Part shown: positions 23,258 through 32,677 of the stretch, one piece after another | Layout of the letters: the number at the start of each line of letters is the position of its first letter | Position numbering within the stretch: the stretch's first letter is position 1 | Assembly (NCBI GenBank): GCA_010015655.1 | Contig: ML976777.1 | Location: 92,956-156,955, forward strand | Source of the DNA: Bimuria novae-zelandiae CBS 107.79 | Lineage: Eukaryota > Ascomycota > Dothideomycetes > Pleosporales > Didymosphaeriaceae | DNA length: 64,000 nucleotides | Direction of reading: 5' to 3' | The notes under the pieces: model-generated | What the model saw: only the letters and a program-made list of their open reading frames with translations | Database searches by the model: none | Told to the model about the DNA's origin: nothing | Program-made: the position numbers and the translations under genes

Positions 23258-23745
23258 CTGACGTGTTGCACTGACTGCCGAGGCACGGTATGGTCAGTGC
23301 GCAATGCAATGAAAGCCATCTCCACATCGCGAAGCTCCTCAGCTTCATGTCACTATGCTTTTCATCCTTAACTAACCACATTGCTGACCGGCAGTTGTAG
23401 CCATGGCTATAAACACCAACCGCCAGAGATGCCGCATAGATTTTGGCACTGCATCCTGTTGGTCTCTCTGTATTAGATGTCCTAGTGTACAACAGCGTGT
23501 CTCCTGCACTATGCGTTTCTCTCATCTGGCCATGGTACCGACCTGCCGCCTATCGTCGACTTATTTTTTTTACTTGTCGTTGCCGCTCAAAGCTATCTCA
23601 CCTCGCAAACCCTTAGGCGCCAGTCTTACTATTTAAGCCAGCCTTTTATGCTCATCTCCTCCTCCCTCTCCATCCTCTTGACTATCTACTTCAAGTTGCT
23701 CCACAGCTCGAACGCTTAGTCATCTACAACCACCTGCACAGCACC

Positions 23746-25568
23746 ATGGCCCCGGACGAGCGCAACTCCACGCCTGTGTCCACGGCAAGCGAGGTGAGCA
23801 GTCTTGGCCAGGCGCCTCTAAGGCATACATCCTTCTAACAACGACTTTGTAGGACTCAACTCCTTTAACTAAACGGAGGCGCGTTGAGACAGCAACTGAC
23901 TCACGGACTAGTGAGTTGCATCAAGACACACTTTGCTGGAAAGGCTTGTCCAACTTACATTGATCATGCAGATGATACTATCCGTACCTGCCCTTCCCCC
24001 ACCGAGGATTGCGACCCTGCCGATCATCCGAAGCAGCAAACCGCGGAAGCCTGTCCACATCAAGAGGCGCTCAACGGTGTTGTCACTCCCGAACACGAGC
24101 AACCCAAGCCACGCCGCTTCTTCATGTCCGTAAAGCTTTCCTAGTGGCCATGAATTCGACTGATCAGTTTTAGTGAACCTTTCAAAACCATTGTCACCCT
24201 CGAGTGCGGCCCAAAGCTCAACACCCACTACAAGGTCGATTTGGGTCTCCTTTGTGCCCACAGCGAGCAGCAATACATGCTGTTTTCACACGCCGAGGAC
24301 CAGGTCCAGTTGTATGCCAAAGTGAAGGCTCTCAAACAGCGAGCGAAGGCTTTCCGCCCGCTCCTGACTCTGCACAATGTGCTCAGGACGGATACGAGTC
24401 GCGGAAAGGTAAGCTGCTTCCGTACGCTTGCATGTACACATAACACGGAGGTCAGAATTGCAGCTTTGTTTTCTGCTTGCAATTGACCTCCTGGTGCAAC
24501 AGCGCCGTAACTCACCAAAGCAAGCGTACCTTTTCCTCTTATCCGCTCCGCTCCAACACTTGCATGTAACTAATCCATCCACAGGCACTGTCATTCATCA
24601 CGGAATGCATGGAAAAGTTTCCGATAATCCCGAGGCAAGTCCAAGTCATTGCAACGATTACAGACGCAGTGGACGCCGTGTTCCAAAAGAGCGAACTGTT
24701 CAAATCACCACCCACCAAGAAGTTTGACCGATCAAAGTACCCCAGAGAGAATGTGCATGACCGTCTTCAGCTACTGCGGGACGAAGCGGTGTACACAGTT
24801 GCGGAGCGCATCAGCTTCTATCTATGTGGAATTAAGCGCCAGGAGAAAGATTTTGCTTTAAAGGATGCCACCAAAGCTGCCGCCCAACGACGAATCATAC
24901 TTCACAAGATGGGTCCCGAGACGGTAGAGGCTGTCATGCGTTGGGTCTACGGGAAGGGCCTTACCTTCAACAGCGTCAAGCATGCCCTATCCATACATGC
25001 TCTGGCTTGTACGCTTGGAATTACGAGACTCGCTGCTGAGTGTATGGAACTACTTTCAGCGGCTACAATACGCATCATCAACCAAACGAAGAGCGATGGC
25101 ATTACATTGAGAGATCTGCTTTCGAACAACATCTGTGAACCGGAGGAGGAAACAAGCACGAATCGTGACCCTGACCCTCTCTCTAACGTTCGTGTTGTCG
25201 GGGAAGTCTTCAAATACACACTTCACGAGAAGAAACCGCCCGCGGTTCTCCAAGCGCTGGTCGTGGACGCTGTCGCAGACAGTGAGGACGAGGATCTGCT
25301 CTCACAATCCATGGAGCTTATGAACAGCGAGATGCTCGGGAAACTGGCCATGGCCACTATGAGAAGAGCCAACCTCCACAGTCTGGCCGCGAGGACCCAC
25401 GGGTATGGTCAGCCCCTACTCCACTCGGATGCTTCCCCTAGCGCATCTATCAAATCCGATATGTCAGACACCAAGTACGACTGGAAGTCGAAGAACAACG
25501 GAACTGACAGCGAGATGGCACCTACGGTTGGGGACAATGTGCTAGGCTGCAAGGCAGAGGCCAAGTAA
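23746..25568 (+). CDS. BTB/POZ-like protein, five exons
   Basis: Exons 23746-23793, 23853-23910, 23972-24125, 24174-24408 and 24585-25568 give 492 residues. Introns 1, 2 and 4 have good signals (GTGAGC, GTGAGT, GTAAGC; intron 4 is 176 nt with TAACTAAT and CACAG). Intron 3 needs a weak GTCCGT donor, the only one that keeps the frame. After a short basic, disordered N-terminus (LTKRRRVE), the segment KTIVTLECGPKLNTHYKVDL followed by LLCAHS resembles the first strand and helix of a BTB domain. VMRWVYGKGL followed by ALSIHALACTLGITRLAAEC resembles its end. A long linker separates them, so the fold is unusual. BTB proteins often act as adaptors for Cul3 ligases; that role here is inference. Confidence 0.6.
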
Positions 25569-27575
25569 TCGACTGTCTTCCGGTGTGAAGCAATCCTGAT
25601 TCTGGTGTCATACTAGAAGTTCAGCTGCACGACGCAGCGTGCGCAGTCTAGATGCGGTAACACCCTGTTCTGGGGCATCACAGCGCCTCCATGGCTCACT
25701 ATCTGCTGGTCGTGGTCGCCGGCACCGCGTGTGGACAACGCTCCCAGCTATCATACACACATTCTCATCTTGCGCCATGGTGGATGTGCGCACAAGGGAC
25801 TCAGGCAGCCAAGGGAATGCTATTGCCAGAGTTGGGTTTCATTTACATTTTCTCTTGAGCAGATAGATTTAGTCAGACTGTTCCCCCTCAATTATCTTTT
25901 AGCATTCATATTTGATTCGACAGGTGCGCACATGCATATCCACCCAACCATGAGTGTACGGGTCAGCTAAGACAGCTTTTCAGTGTTGTCTTAGTCCTGT
26001 GTGTTACTCCAGGAGGAGCTATATAGTGGCTGACTTGGTCAACTTTGCACTCGGTTATTGAGCACTAGGTAGCCAGGTACAAAGTAGATGTTAGACGCTG
26101 TATTGTTTATCCTGGGGTAACACACAAGACTAAGACAATGCCAAATGGAACTGTCTTACCCGACCTTGTACCTACACGACTGGGTATCGTTTTACTGGGT
26201 AGCAGGCATTTTGGGGACTTGCAGGTGGGATGACGGCTGCGGACCGCTCCGACCCCGGCCCTGCCCAGCTTGTGGGGGTCAGTTAGACTGGCATTCGCGA
26301 TTCTGGCTAGCAAAGAGTTATCAAGAAGCGACAGAGTATTTGTGACGGTTATGAGGAGACGCGGATCATGTGTGCCACGTCGTGGTAGTCTGGTGCTGCT
26401 TCCTCATCTTATTAAGCACCTCTTACCTTAACAGTATCGTAGATACGTCATGTAAACAGACCCTAGTTGCGGCCATACAAAAGGGTACAACATTCGGAGG
26501 AAAGAGTTCGTGCAGCATTAATATATTAGGCTTATTTAGGGCATGCCTGGTAATTCGGCCGATTCAGGCTCCGTTTCGTAACTTTGTGGCGCTTAGCTTA
26601 GCAGGGGTGATCGACGGAGCCTTGGCTAACGGACTGTAATTACTCGGACACCTGTTTAGCTGGCAAATAGCGTTTTCTTAATAGTAGTAGATCTTTATCT
26701 AGCTAGCGGCCCCGCAGCTCCTGATGTTAACCTTTGTTATTTCTGTAAAAGATGACCCCCGAGTCGCCGTGAAACAAGCATACAGTCTCCCTGTCACGGT
26801 TTATGGTACTTACCTTATAGAATAATTGCTCCTACCCTTACTTGATTGCTACTCACCTTCCTGAGAGTACTACACCTATCTAGGACTGCGAACCTATACC
26901 TGCTGTAGCTCCCAGATAGTACAAACTCAGTTCAATCCCATAATCTTTTCCACTGCGTACTGTCCGCTCAGCGCTCAGCTCACCGCGACATATACTCAGC
27001 CAGGGTGGCGACGACGCTACTGAGTGCCCCGAGGGCGGCCATGACAGCAGCCCGCCGGCGAGAATCCATAGGCAACAAAGACGACAGCACGTGACTCCTC
27101 CGATAGTGAAAAAGACCTCCAGAGGTCAAGTTTGTTAATCGGAGACGCAAGAGGTTACATGTGGCCTAATAACAGGCTAAATAGGGGTTATTTTAGCAAG
27201 CGTCCGATAGCTAATCGGACCTCTTGATTGCTAAGCTATCGGAGACGAAATACCGAACAAGCCACCGATTACTTGTCCGTTTCATTACCAGGGCCTAAAC
27301 GGAGCTATTATCGGAGCAACCGAACACGTCCTTAGCAGACCGCGCCTAGCCACGTAGGCGAGCATGGCAGGCATGGGTACGGATTGGTCAATGTACACTC
27401 GACTTCCAAATCAGTCATGGCGGCATGACCAGGACTGCGACCTAGAACTCCAAAGCGGGGAATTATCAGGACAGCAATCGAGCATGCTGATCGGACATAT
27501 AAGTTCTCGCGGGGCGGTGGTGGGGTCGTGAGACTGAGCCTCTATCCAAATCATCAACTGTGAACTGCGGCAGCA
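25569..27575. other. Intergenic, 2.0 kb; contains a 207-bp MITE
   Basis: Apart from the MITE at 25960-26166 I see no gene. Short hairpins occur near 27200 (GTCCGAT/ATCGGAC arms) and recurrent tcggagacg motifs at 27140-27310, possibly the edge of another element. The 89-codon frame at 26370-26639 is cysteine/hydrophobic noise as far as I can tell. Confidence 0.55.
25960..26166. mobile_element. 207-bp MITE-like element with TIRs and 5-bp target duplication
   Basis: Left arm (about 25960-26013, GGGTCAGCTAAGACAG...) and right arm (about 26113-26166) are inverted copies at roughly 80% identity over ~54 bp. TGTAC directly flanks both ends (25955-25959 and 26167-26171). No coding capacity. Superfamily unassigned. 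Confidence 0.65.
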
Positions 27576-28808
27576 ATGGCATCGAAAGATCAAGAGGTAA
27601 TACTACATACAAACTGGTCACTTCTTGCAAGGTACTAAATTTAACAGTGGGTATACTACCATGCTGGCGGCGTACGAGGAGCACGACCGGTGCTTCGCGG
27701 CACAGATGCCAAAGAGACTTTTGAATCTATTCCGGTGATTGATGTATCTGGAATATTCTCACCGGATCTGGAAGACCGCAAGAAAGTAGCCACACAGATA
27801 GGAAAAGCCTGTCGAGAAGTTGGCTTTTTCTACGCACAAAACCATAGCGTTCCGAGTGATCTCATTGAGGAAACGTTTGAGGCTATCAAGAAATTCTTTG
27901 CGCTTCCGCGCGAGGATAAGATGGAGGTGCATCTGCACAAGAACGCTGCGCTGAGAGGCTACGAGCCGCTTTTCGAGACGAACCTTGAAGGTGCTGGGCG
28001 AGGCGGTACGTTCTCTCCTGTCCAGGACAAAAACATAAAGCCTAGACCCATGCGCTAATTTTACCAATCAACAGATATGAAAGAAGCCTTCCTCATCGGC
28101 CAAGACGCCTCCGAGCCCGAACAATCCGCGCCCCTTCTCCCGCCCCCCTCAACCACAGCCCTAAACTCCTGGCCTAGCGCATACCCTGAGTTCCGCCCCG
28201 CTGTATACCGCTACTACGCGCAAGCCATGGCCCTCGCGCGCAAACTCATCCGCACCTTCGCGCTCGCCCTCGATCTCCCTGAAACCTACTTCGACGCCAT
28301 GACCTCCTTTCCCATGATCCACTTCCGCATGCTACACTACCCGCCCCAGGAGGCCGTAGACGCACGAAACATCGGCATCGGCGCGCACACCGACTACACC
28401 TTCTTCACGCTCGTCCAGCAAGAACACATATCAGGCTTGCAAGTCTTGAACGCGAACGGCATATGGGTGGATGCGAAGCCCATCCCCGGCACATACGTAG
28501 TTAATGTGGGCGACTTTTTTGCCCGCGTGACGAACAACAGGTTTACGTCTACGGTACATAGAGTGCTGAATCTCACTGGGGAAGAGAGGTATTCGATGCC
28601 TTTTTTCTTTGCACCGAATCCCGAGGCCGTAGTGGAGGTTGTGCCAAGTTGTCGCGGGGAGGGCGAGGAGGAGAAGAAGGGGATTGTGGCAGGGGAGTAT
28701 TTTATGGAGAGGTTGAGGGCGGCGCGGTGGAGGCATCCGAGTAATCAGGGGAAGCCGCCGCCGAAGGTGTTGGATGTGGCGACTGGGGAGGTTGTGTTGC
28801 AGGCGTGA
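27576..28808 (+). CDS. 2-oxoglutarate/Fe(II)-dependent dioxygenase (isopenicillin N synthase-like)
   Basis: Exons 27576-27596 (only seven codons, MASKDQE), 27648-28005 and 28075-28808 give 370 residues. Introns are GTAATA..AACAG and GTACGT..CAACAG, and phases fit. The N-terminal DIOX_N domain is clear (ESIPVIDVSGIF, CREVGFFYAQNHSVP). The catalytic core has HTD at about 231-233, the distal His at 288 (STVHRVLN) and the 2-oxoglutarate-binding RYS at 298-300. That is the complete facial triad plus co-substrate site. Members hydroxylate, desaturate or cyclise small molecules in the cytosol, and the substrate here is unknown. The mini first exon is inferred: without it the frame has only a GTG start. 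Confidence 0.85.
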
Positions 28809-29762
28809 GGGGAGAGGGTGGTGTGTGATGTGTGGTGCTTTGGATGTAGTTCGTTAATGTGACTTCACCGTACCGTCTACTTCGGTGCTTTATAACTTGT
28901 GGATCCAAGTTATTATGTGTTACGCCATGACTAGTGATACAAAGTTCAAATATTGGCGAGATCATAGTGTGAGTTATTCCAGGATGCGTAAAGAATCAAG
29001 CTAGCAGCTTGAGGACGAACGTTACTCTGTGTTATCCCACGCATAGCAATGCAGAATTCGAATATTGGAAAGATCCGGGGTGGGTAGCAAGTTACTCTGT
29101 GTTACCCCACGACTAGCATTCCGGAGTTGAAATATGGGCAAAATTGCAGATGAGATGCTCCAGGACACGTACACAAGCTGTCAGTTCATTCGAGAGCCTA
29201 AGCTACTATATGTTACCCCAAGATGAGCAATACAGAGTTCGAATATTAGAGGGATTTCTAGTTGAGTCGCCCCAGGATGGGTACACAATCAAGAAAGCAG
29301 CTGCAGAAAGCAACATACTCTGTGTTACCCCACGATAAGCAATAAATAGGCCGAAATTCAGCAAAATTCCCGGTGAATTACCCCAGGATGCATTCTAAAG
29401 CAGACAGCGCCAAACGGGCATCGGCCACGCACATGACAAGATACGAAGCCCTCATGTTGCACCAAGGTACATTATACAGTCCTATATCTCCCATAGCACG
29501 CTGATATGTTTCACTGGACGCAGGCGCGAAAAAGAGCGCAGTGTTTACCGCCAAGCGTTGCCCGTTTGCACGCACAGTCGTCACTATAAGAGCTCGCCGC
29601 TGCGCCCGCACTCTCTCGACCCCGCCTCGATCTTCATGGTCGTCAACGACCCCTGACCTTGCTCTTGCATCACACACCTCTCTCGCTGCATCCGCTCACG
29701 TCGCGTACACCGTCAGCTTCAGCTCCACACCCGCGCGCACCGCATCCACACCCGCGACCGCA
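28809..29762. other. Intergenic, 950 bp; mostly a ~111-bp tandem repeat
   Basis: Downstream of the dioxygenase. 28911-29405 is a degenerate tandem array (separate entry). The remainder, to 29762, is the presumed 5' flank of the next gene relic. Confidence 0.6.
28911..29405 (+). repeat. Degenerate tandem repeat, period about 111 bp, five units
   Basis: The anchor tgtgttaccccac recurs at 28916, 29028, 29098, 29209 and 29321. Spacing is 112, 70, 111 and 112, so the second unit is internally shortened. Each unit carries agcaatRcagagttcgaata after the anchor, and most carry ccaggatg about 55-60 bp later. Divergence between units is substantial. Confidence 0.7.
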
Positions 29763-30390
29763 ATGGCACCTCTATCGACTACCCCGCAGATCCTCGAGGC
29801 GTTTCAGGAACACAGCAAGCGCGAATTTCCCGAGGAGCTCGCGTTATTCCAAGCGGAGATTGATAAGATCATGACCCCGTCCTCGCTTCCAACTCAACAC
29901 TACGGCCGGGACATTTCGGACGACCCCAACGGTCCAAAGCCCGAATACAAGAATTGAGTCAGGACGACCCAGGTGGAAGGTATGATGTCGTACATGGTTC
30001 TTGAGATTGGATTCTACAAGAACACGGAAGCGTCCGGTCGGAAGAAGAAGGGGAGGAAGGACAAGTTGTGCGCATTCCTTTATAATGACGCGCATGGCCT
30101 CACCATTCACTTCTGCCGGGAGTTCTGCCAAGGGTGGGCGAGTGGCTTCGAACGCCTAACGACCACGACCGCTGTCAATGACATGACCGACCGCAATCTT
30201 GTTACGCTCTTCCCGCTCTGGAAAGGCATTCACCACATGGACGAGGAGAAGTAATATGCCAGCCTCGTCCGCACCCACGGCCATGTACATGTTCGTCGTC
30301 CGCGGCCTGCTCAAGGAAATGAGCGGCGGCAAGGTAGATCGCAGGGAAGCCTGGGAGGATGCGGTCAAGCCGTGGGCTGCCTATACTAAA
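29763..30390 (+). pseudogene. Unknown gene, broken by a stop and a frameshift
   Basis: From ATG 29763 (MAPLSTTPQILEAFQEHSKR) the frame is gene-like but meets TGA after EYKN (29955-29957). It continues in the same frame with VEGMMSYMVLEIGFYKN to FPLWKGIHHMDEEK and TAA (30252-30254). The sequence then continues in the next frame (NMPASSAPTAMYMFVVRGLLKEMSG) to about 30390, consistent with a small insertion around GTAA. No family recognised; no catalytic motif or membrane segment is obvious. Two lesions suggest a pseudogene, though an unusual intron arrangement cannot be excluded. Confidence 0.5.
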
Positions 30391-31293
30391 CGTAAGTACC
30401 ATATGGAAGTTGCCGCAGGCTTGGTTATGGCTGGTAGGTCGCACTGGCACACGGGGCTCATTCTGTGCCTCCATCGGATAACGCCTCACCCGCGCGCAGA
30501 CCAACGCGCGCATCTGCAGCAGCTCCTCCTTTAAGTAGATAGCAGAATCATATCCTGCATCGACTAGTTTGCCGTTCCCGGCTTCTCCAAGCCACGGCAT
30601 AACGCAACACTACACTCTCGCTATAGCCGTTCGCAGGGCTCCTGTTACTCAGGTCAAGTGATACAACCACCGAACGTTAATCGTGAGCTTCGTTGTGTAC
30701 AGCCAGCCTTCAGCTTTACGCGAGAGCGCGATCTTGTATGACTCTCCGGCCTCTAACTCCACTTCTGTGATGGACGGCGGGATTGGCGGATGTGGTTTTA
30801 TAGGTGTGTATGAGCATCGCTAGAGCTCTTCGAGGATCGAAGAGTGGAACGTGGAACGCGGTTATACATAACGGGTGGCTGCACCAATACGCTTTCAAGA
30901 CGATTGCGAGGGTCTTGTGTTGGATCTTCTCGACAGAGTCCGAACATGCGCTTCAGTTAGTCTCATTTTGTCACAAAGGGCAGGAGCTTCGCAATGACTT
31001 TTGTATACAGTTTCCTTTCGTTTTGGAGATTTTACAACTTCCCAGATCCCTGCGTTTCCAGCCTCGTCATACATACGCTATAATACAGAAAACCGCAGCC
31101 CTCATATACTAAAACAACTGTGATGTGAGGGAGCGAAAGTAGTAAGACAGATACCCGACCCTTCAAGACAAGAGCGAGGGGTAAGAAGGAAAGACATAGG
31201 GGAGGAGAGACCCAAACGCCGTCGCTAATGAAATCCAAAATCGCACGGTAGGTGCGACGAGGGAGGAAAAGAAAGGCCATAAGATACCTCCAT
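30391..31293. other. Intergenic, 900 bp, nothing recognised
   Basis: Holds the 3' flank of the minus-strand PRELI-like gene. Short open frames only; no repeat or RNA gene recognised. Confidence 0.5.
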
Positions 31294-32154
31294 TCAATCA
31301 TCCTTTGCATGCGGACCACCATTCTTCTTGAACAGGTCGTGGCCCTGGAGGATGGCCTCGCGGTCTTTGCGCATGCCTTCTAGCACTCCAACGAGGCCGC
31401 CTTCGCGCATGCGCTCCAGCACGACCTTCATGCCTTCCCGAGCGTTCGGCTGGCTCCTCAGTGTGCGCGTGAGCCCGATCTTCTCGATGTTCCGCTGCAG
31501 TGTCGCCGTGCCCCAGCTGCGCAAGAAGCCCATCTTCTGCGGCTGTTCTTCGTCGGACGAAGAAAACGTGCCTTCCTGCGCAGCCTGTCGCTTCTTCCGC
31601 CATGTCTCGCCCACGTGGGAGTGCAACGTGACTGAGCTCTCCACGTCGGTCGTCTCGCCGTTCAAATCAACACCGACCTTCGCGCCAGCGCCGCTGCCTC
31701 CGAAGTTGAGGAAGCCGTGGCGACGGGCCGCGCCCTCCATGCCTTGGAAGAGCTTGGCCTCATCGGAGACGTGCGGCACAGGCCGGCGGAAGACTTGTCG
31801 TTCAATGACGGAGAGCACGCCTGTAAACTCCAAGTTCTGACACTCGCTGTCCATCCATCCTTCGTTGATGTCCACGACTGATTTCTCGAGGATGTATGTT
31901 TGTGATTCGCCGGATGCCGACGCGCCGAGCAGCGAGCGCGGGAGCAGCTTGACGACGGCGGAGGGTAGCTTCGAGCGCTTCAGATGCAGGCGGACGGTCG
32001 TCAGGCGCTGGGTCTCCGGGTCGAAGTACCGCGAGATGGTGTCGGTGGAGAGCACGTGCGTGGAGTAGGGGTTCGGATAGCGGAGGAAGTAGGCGAGGGT
32101 GACGGCGGGGAAAGGGTAAGAGTACGTGTCCTTGGAGGAGTAGAATTTGACCAT
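31294..32154 (-). CDS. PRELI/MSF1-domain protein, mitochondrial lipid transfer
   Basis: 286 residues, single exon, ATG 32154. The PRELI/MSF1 domain starts at the first residue. It has MVKFYSSKDTYSYPFPAVTL followed by AYFLRYPNPYSTHVLSTDTI, then RLHLKRSKLPSAVVKLLPRS, SYILEKSVVDI-type strands and the GWMDSECQNLEFTGVLSVIE block, all in family order. Family proteins (yeast Ups1-3, human PRELID/SLMO) carry phosphatidic acid or phosphatidylserine across the mitochondrial intermembrane space. The C-terminal ~100 residues are a charged helical extension beyond the core domain, longer than in yeast Ups proteins. Which Ups paralogue it corresponds to cannot be settled by eye. It is divergent from WRS1, sharing a 523-bp intergenic region. 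Confidence 0.88.
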   Translation of the reverse strand: MVKFYSSKDTYSYPFPAVTLAYFLRYPNPYSTHVLSTDTISRYFDPETQRLTTVRLHLKRSKLPSAVVKLLPRSLLGASASGESQTYILEKSVVDINEGWMDSECQNLEFTGVLSVIERQVFRRPVPHVSDEAKLFQGMEGAARRHGFLNFGGSGAGAKVGVDLNGETTDVESSVTLHSHVGETWRKKRQAAQEGTFSSSDEEQPQKMGFLRSWGTATLQRNIEKIGLTRTLRSQPNAREGMKVVLERMREGGLVGVLEGMRKDREAILQGHDLFKKNGGPHAKDD

Positions 32155-32677
32155 GTTGGCTCTTGTTGTCGTACGTTCTTGCTTGGTATGGTTGGGCTGT
32201 TTGGTATTGTTGTTGGTGTCCGAGAGGATGGAGGTAAGGAGCTCTATGGCAACCTAAAAGCGCGTGATGTTGTGTGTGCGACGAACTCGCATGGTCGTGT
32301 GCATCCAATTGCGACGAGCAATTGAATGAAACGGTGAACCGGGTACGGGGAAGAGGTAAGGTGCTGGTGGTGTGAGGCTAGGCCGTCGATGAGCTCAGAG
32401 CTCCTCATGAGATTTTGCCACGGCCGAGAATGTCGCCGGTTCGCGATGCCGACGGCGTGGCTGTGACATGTGGCGCACCGGGCGGGGCAGGCGCGGGGCG
32501 GGGCGTTCCTTCCACGGTGGAATGTTGACTCAGTCCCATATCCCATACAAATTTATATTATTGCTCAATTCGCGATTACTTTCCTCCGTCCTCGTGCCTA
32601 GAAAAGCCGTCCTGAACCTACCCACTCCCCAACAATAGCCATTCGAACTCCACCAAGCACCATTGCACCCTCACATC
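32155..32677. promoter_or_regulatory. Shared divergent promoter region, PRELI-like gene / WRS1
   Basis: 523 bp separate the two start codons (32154 on minus, 32678 on plus). The half nearer WRS1 has an AT-rich stretch (acaaatttatattattgc near 32548) followed by a CT-rich, CA-rich leader up to the ATG, usual for fungal housekeeping promoters. No specific factor site is claimed. Confidence 0.45.

Larger units (their letters stand above)
20282..23288 (+). mobile_element. Pogo/Fot1-type (Tc1/mariner) transposon, RIP-degraded
   Basis: Terminal inverted repeats of about 46-48 bp: left 20282-20327 (CCGTGCCTTGGCAGTCAGTG...), right ending at 23288 with the complementary sequence. Both ends are flanked by the TA dinucleotide duplication (20280-20281, 23289-23290). 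The interior is very TA-rich. Through stop codons it reads as a DDE_1 transposase (NIDEKDCLLGI near 20780, KPLLIAYLNELFAFL near 21270, RRDFFSLI near 21340). Subtracting the 482-bp LTR plus its 5-bp duplication leaves about 2520 bp. It cannot be autonomous. Confidence 0.85.
20207..23745. other. TE-filled region between SPC98 and the BTB-like gene
   Basis: Almost entirely a TIR transposon (20282-23288) carrying a solo LTR. The 455 bp from 23291 to 23745 are of normal composition and hold the promoter and 5' UTR of the downstream plus-strand gene. A 106-codon minus-strand frame there (23205-23525) crosses the LTR and TIR boundaries and is not a gene. Confidence 0.7.

Noticed and set aside
28911..29405. 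CRISPR-like array
   Set aside because: The units are long (about 111 bp), degenerate and in a eukaryotic context; there are no short exact repeats with unique spacers.
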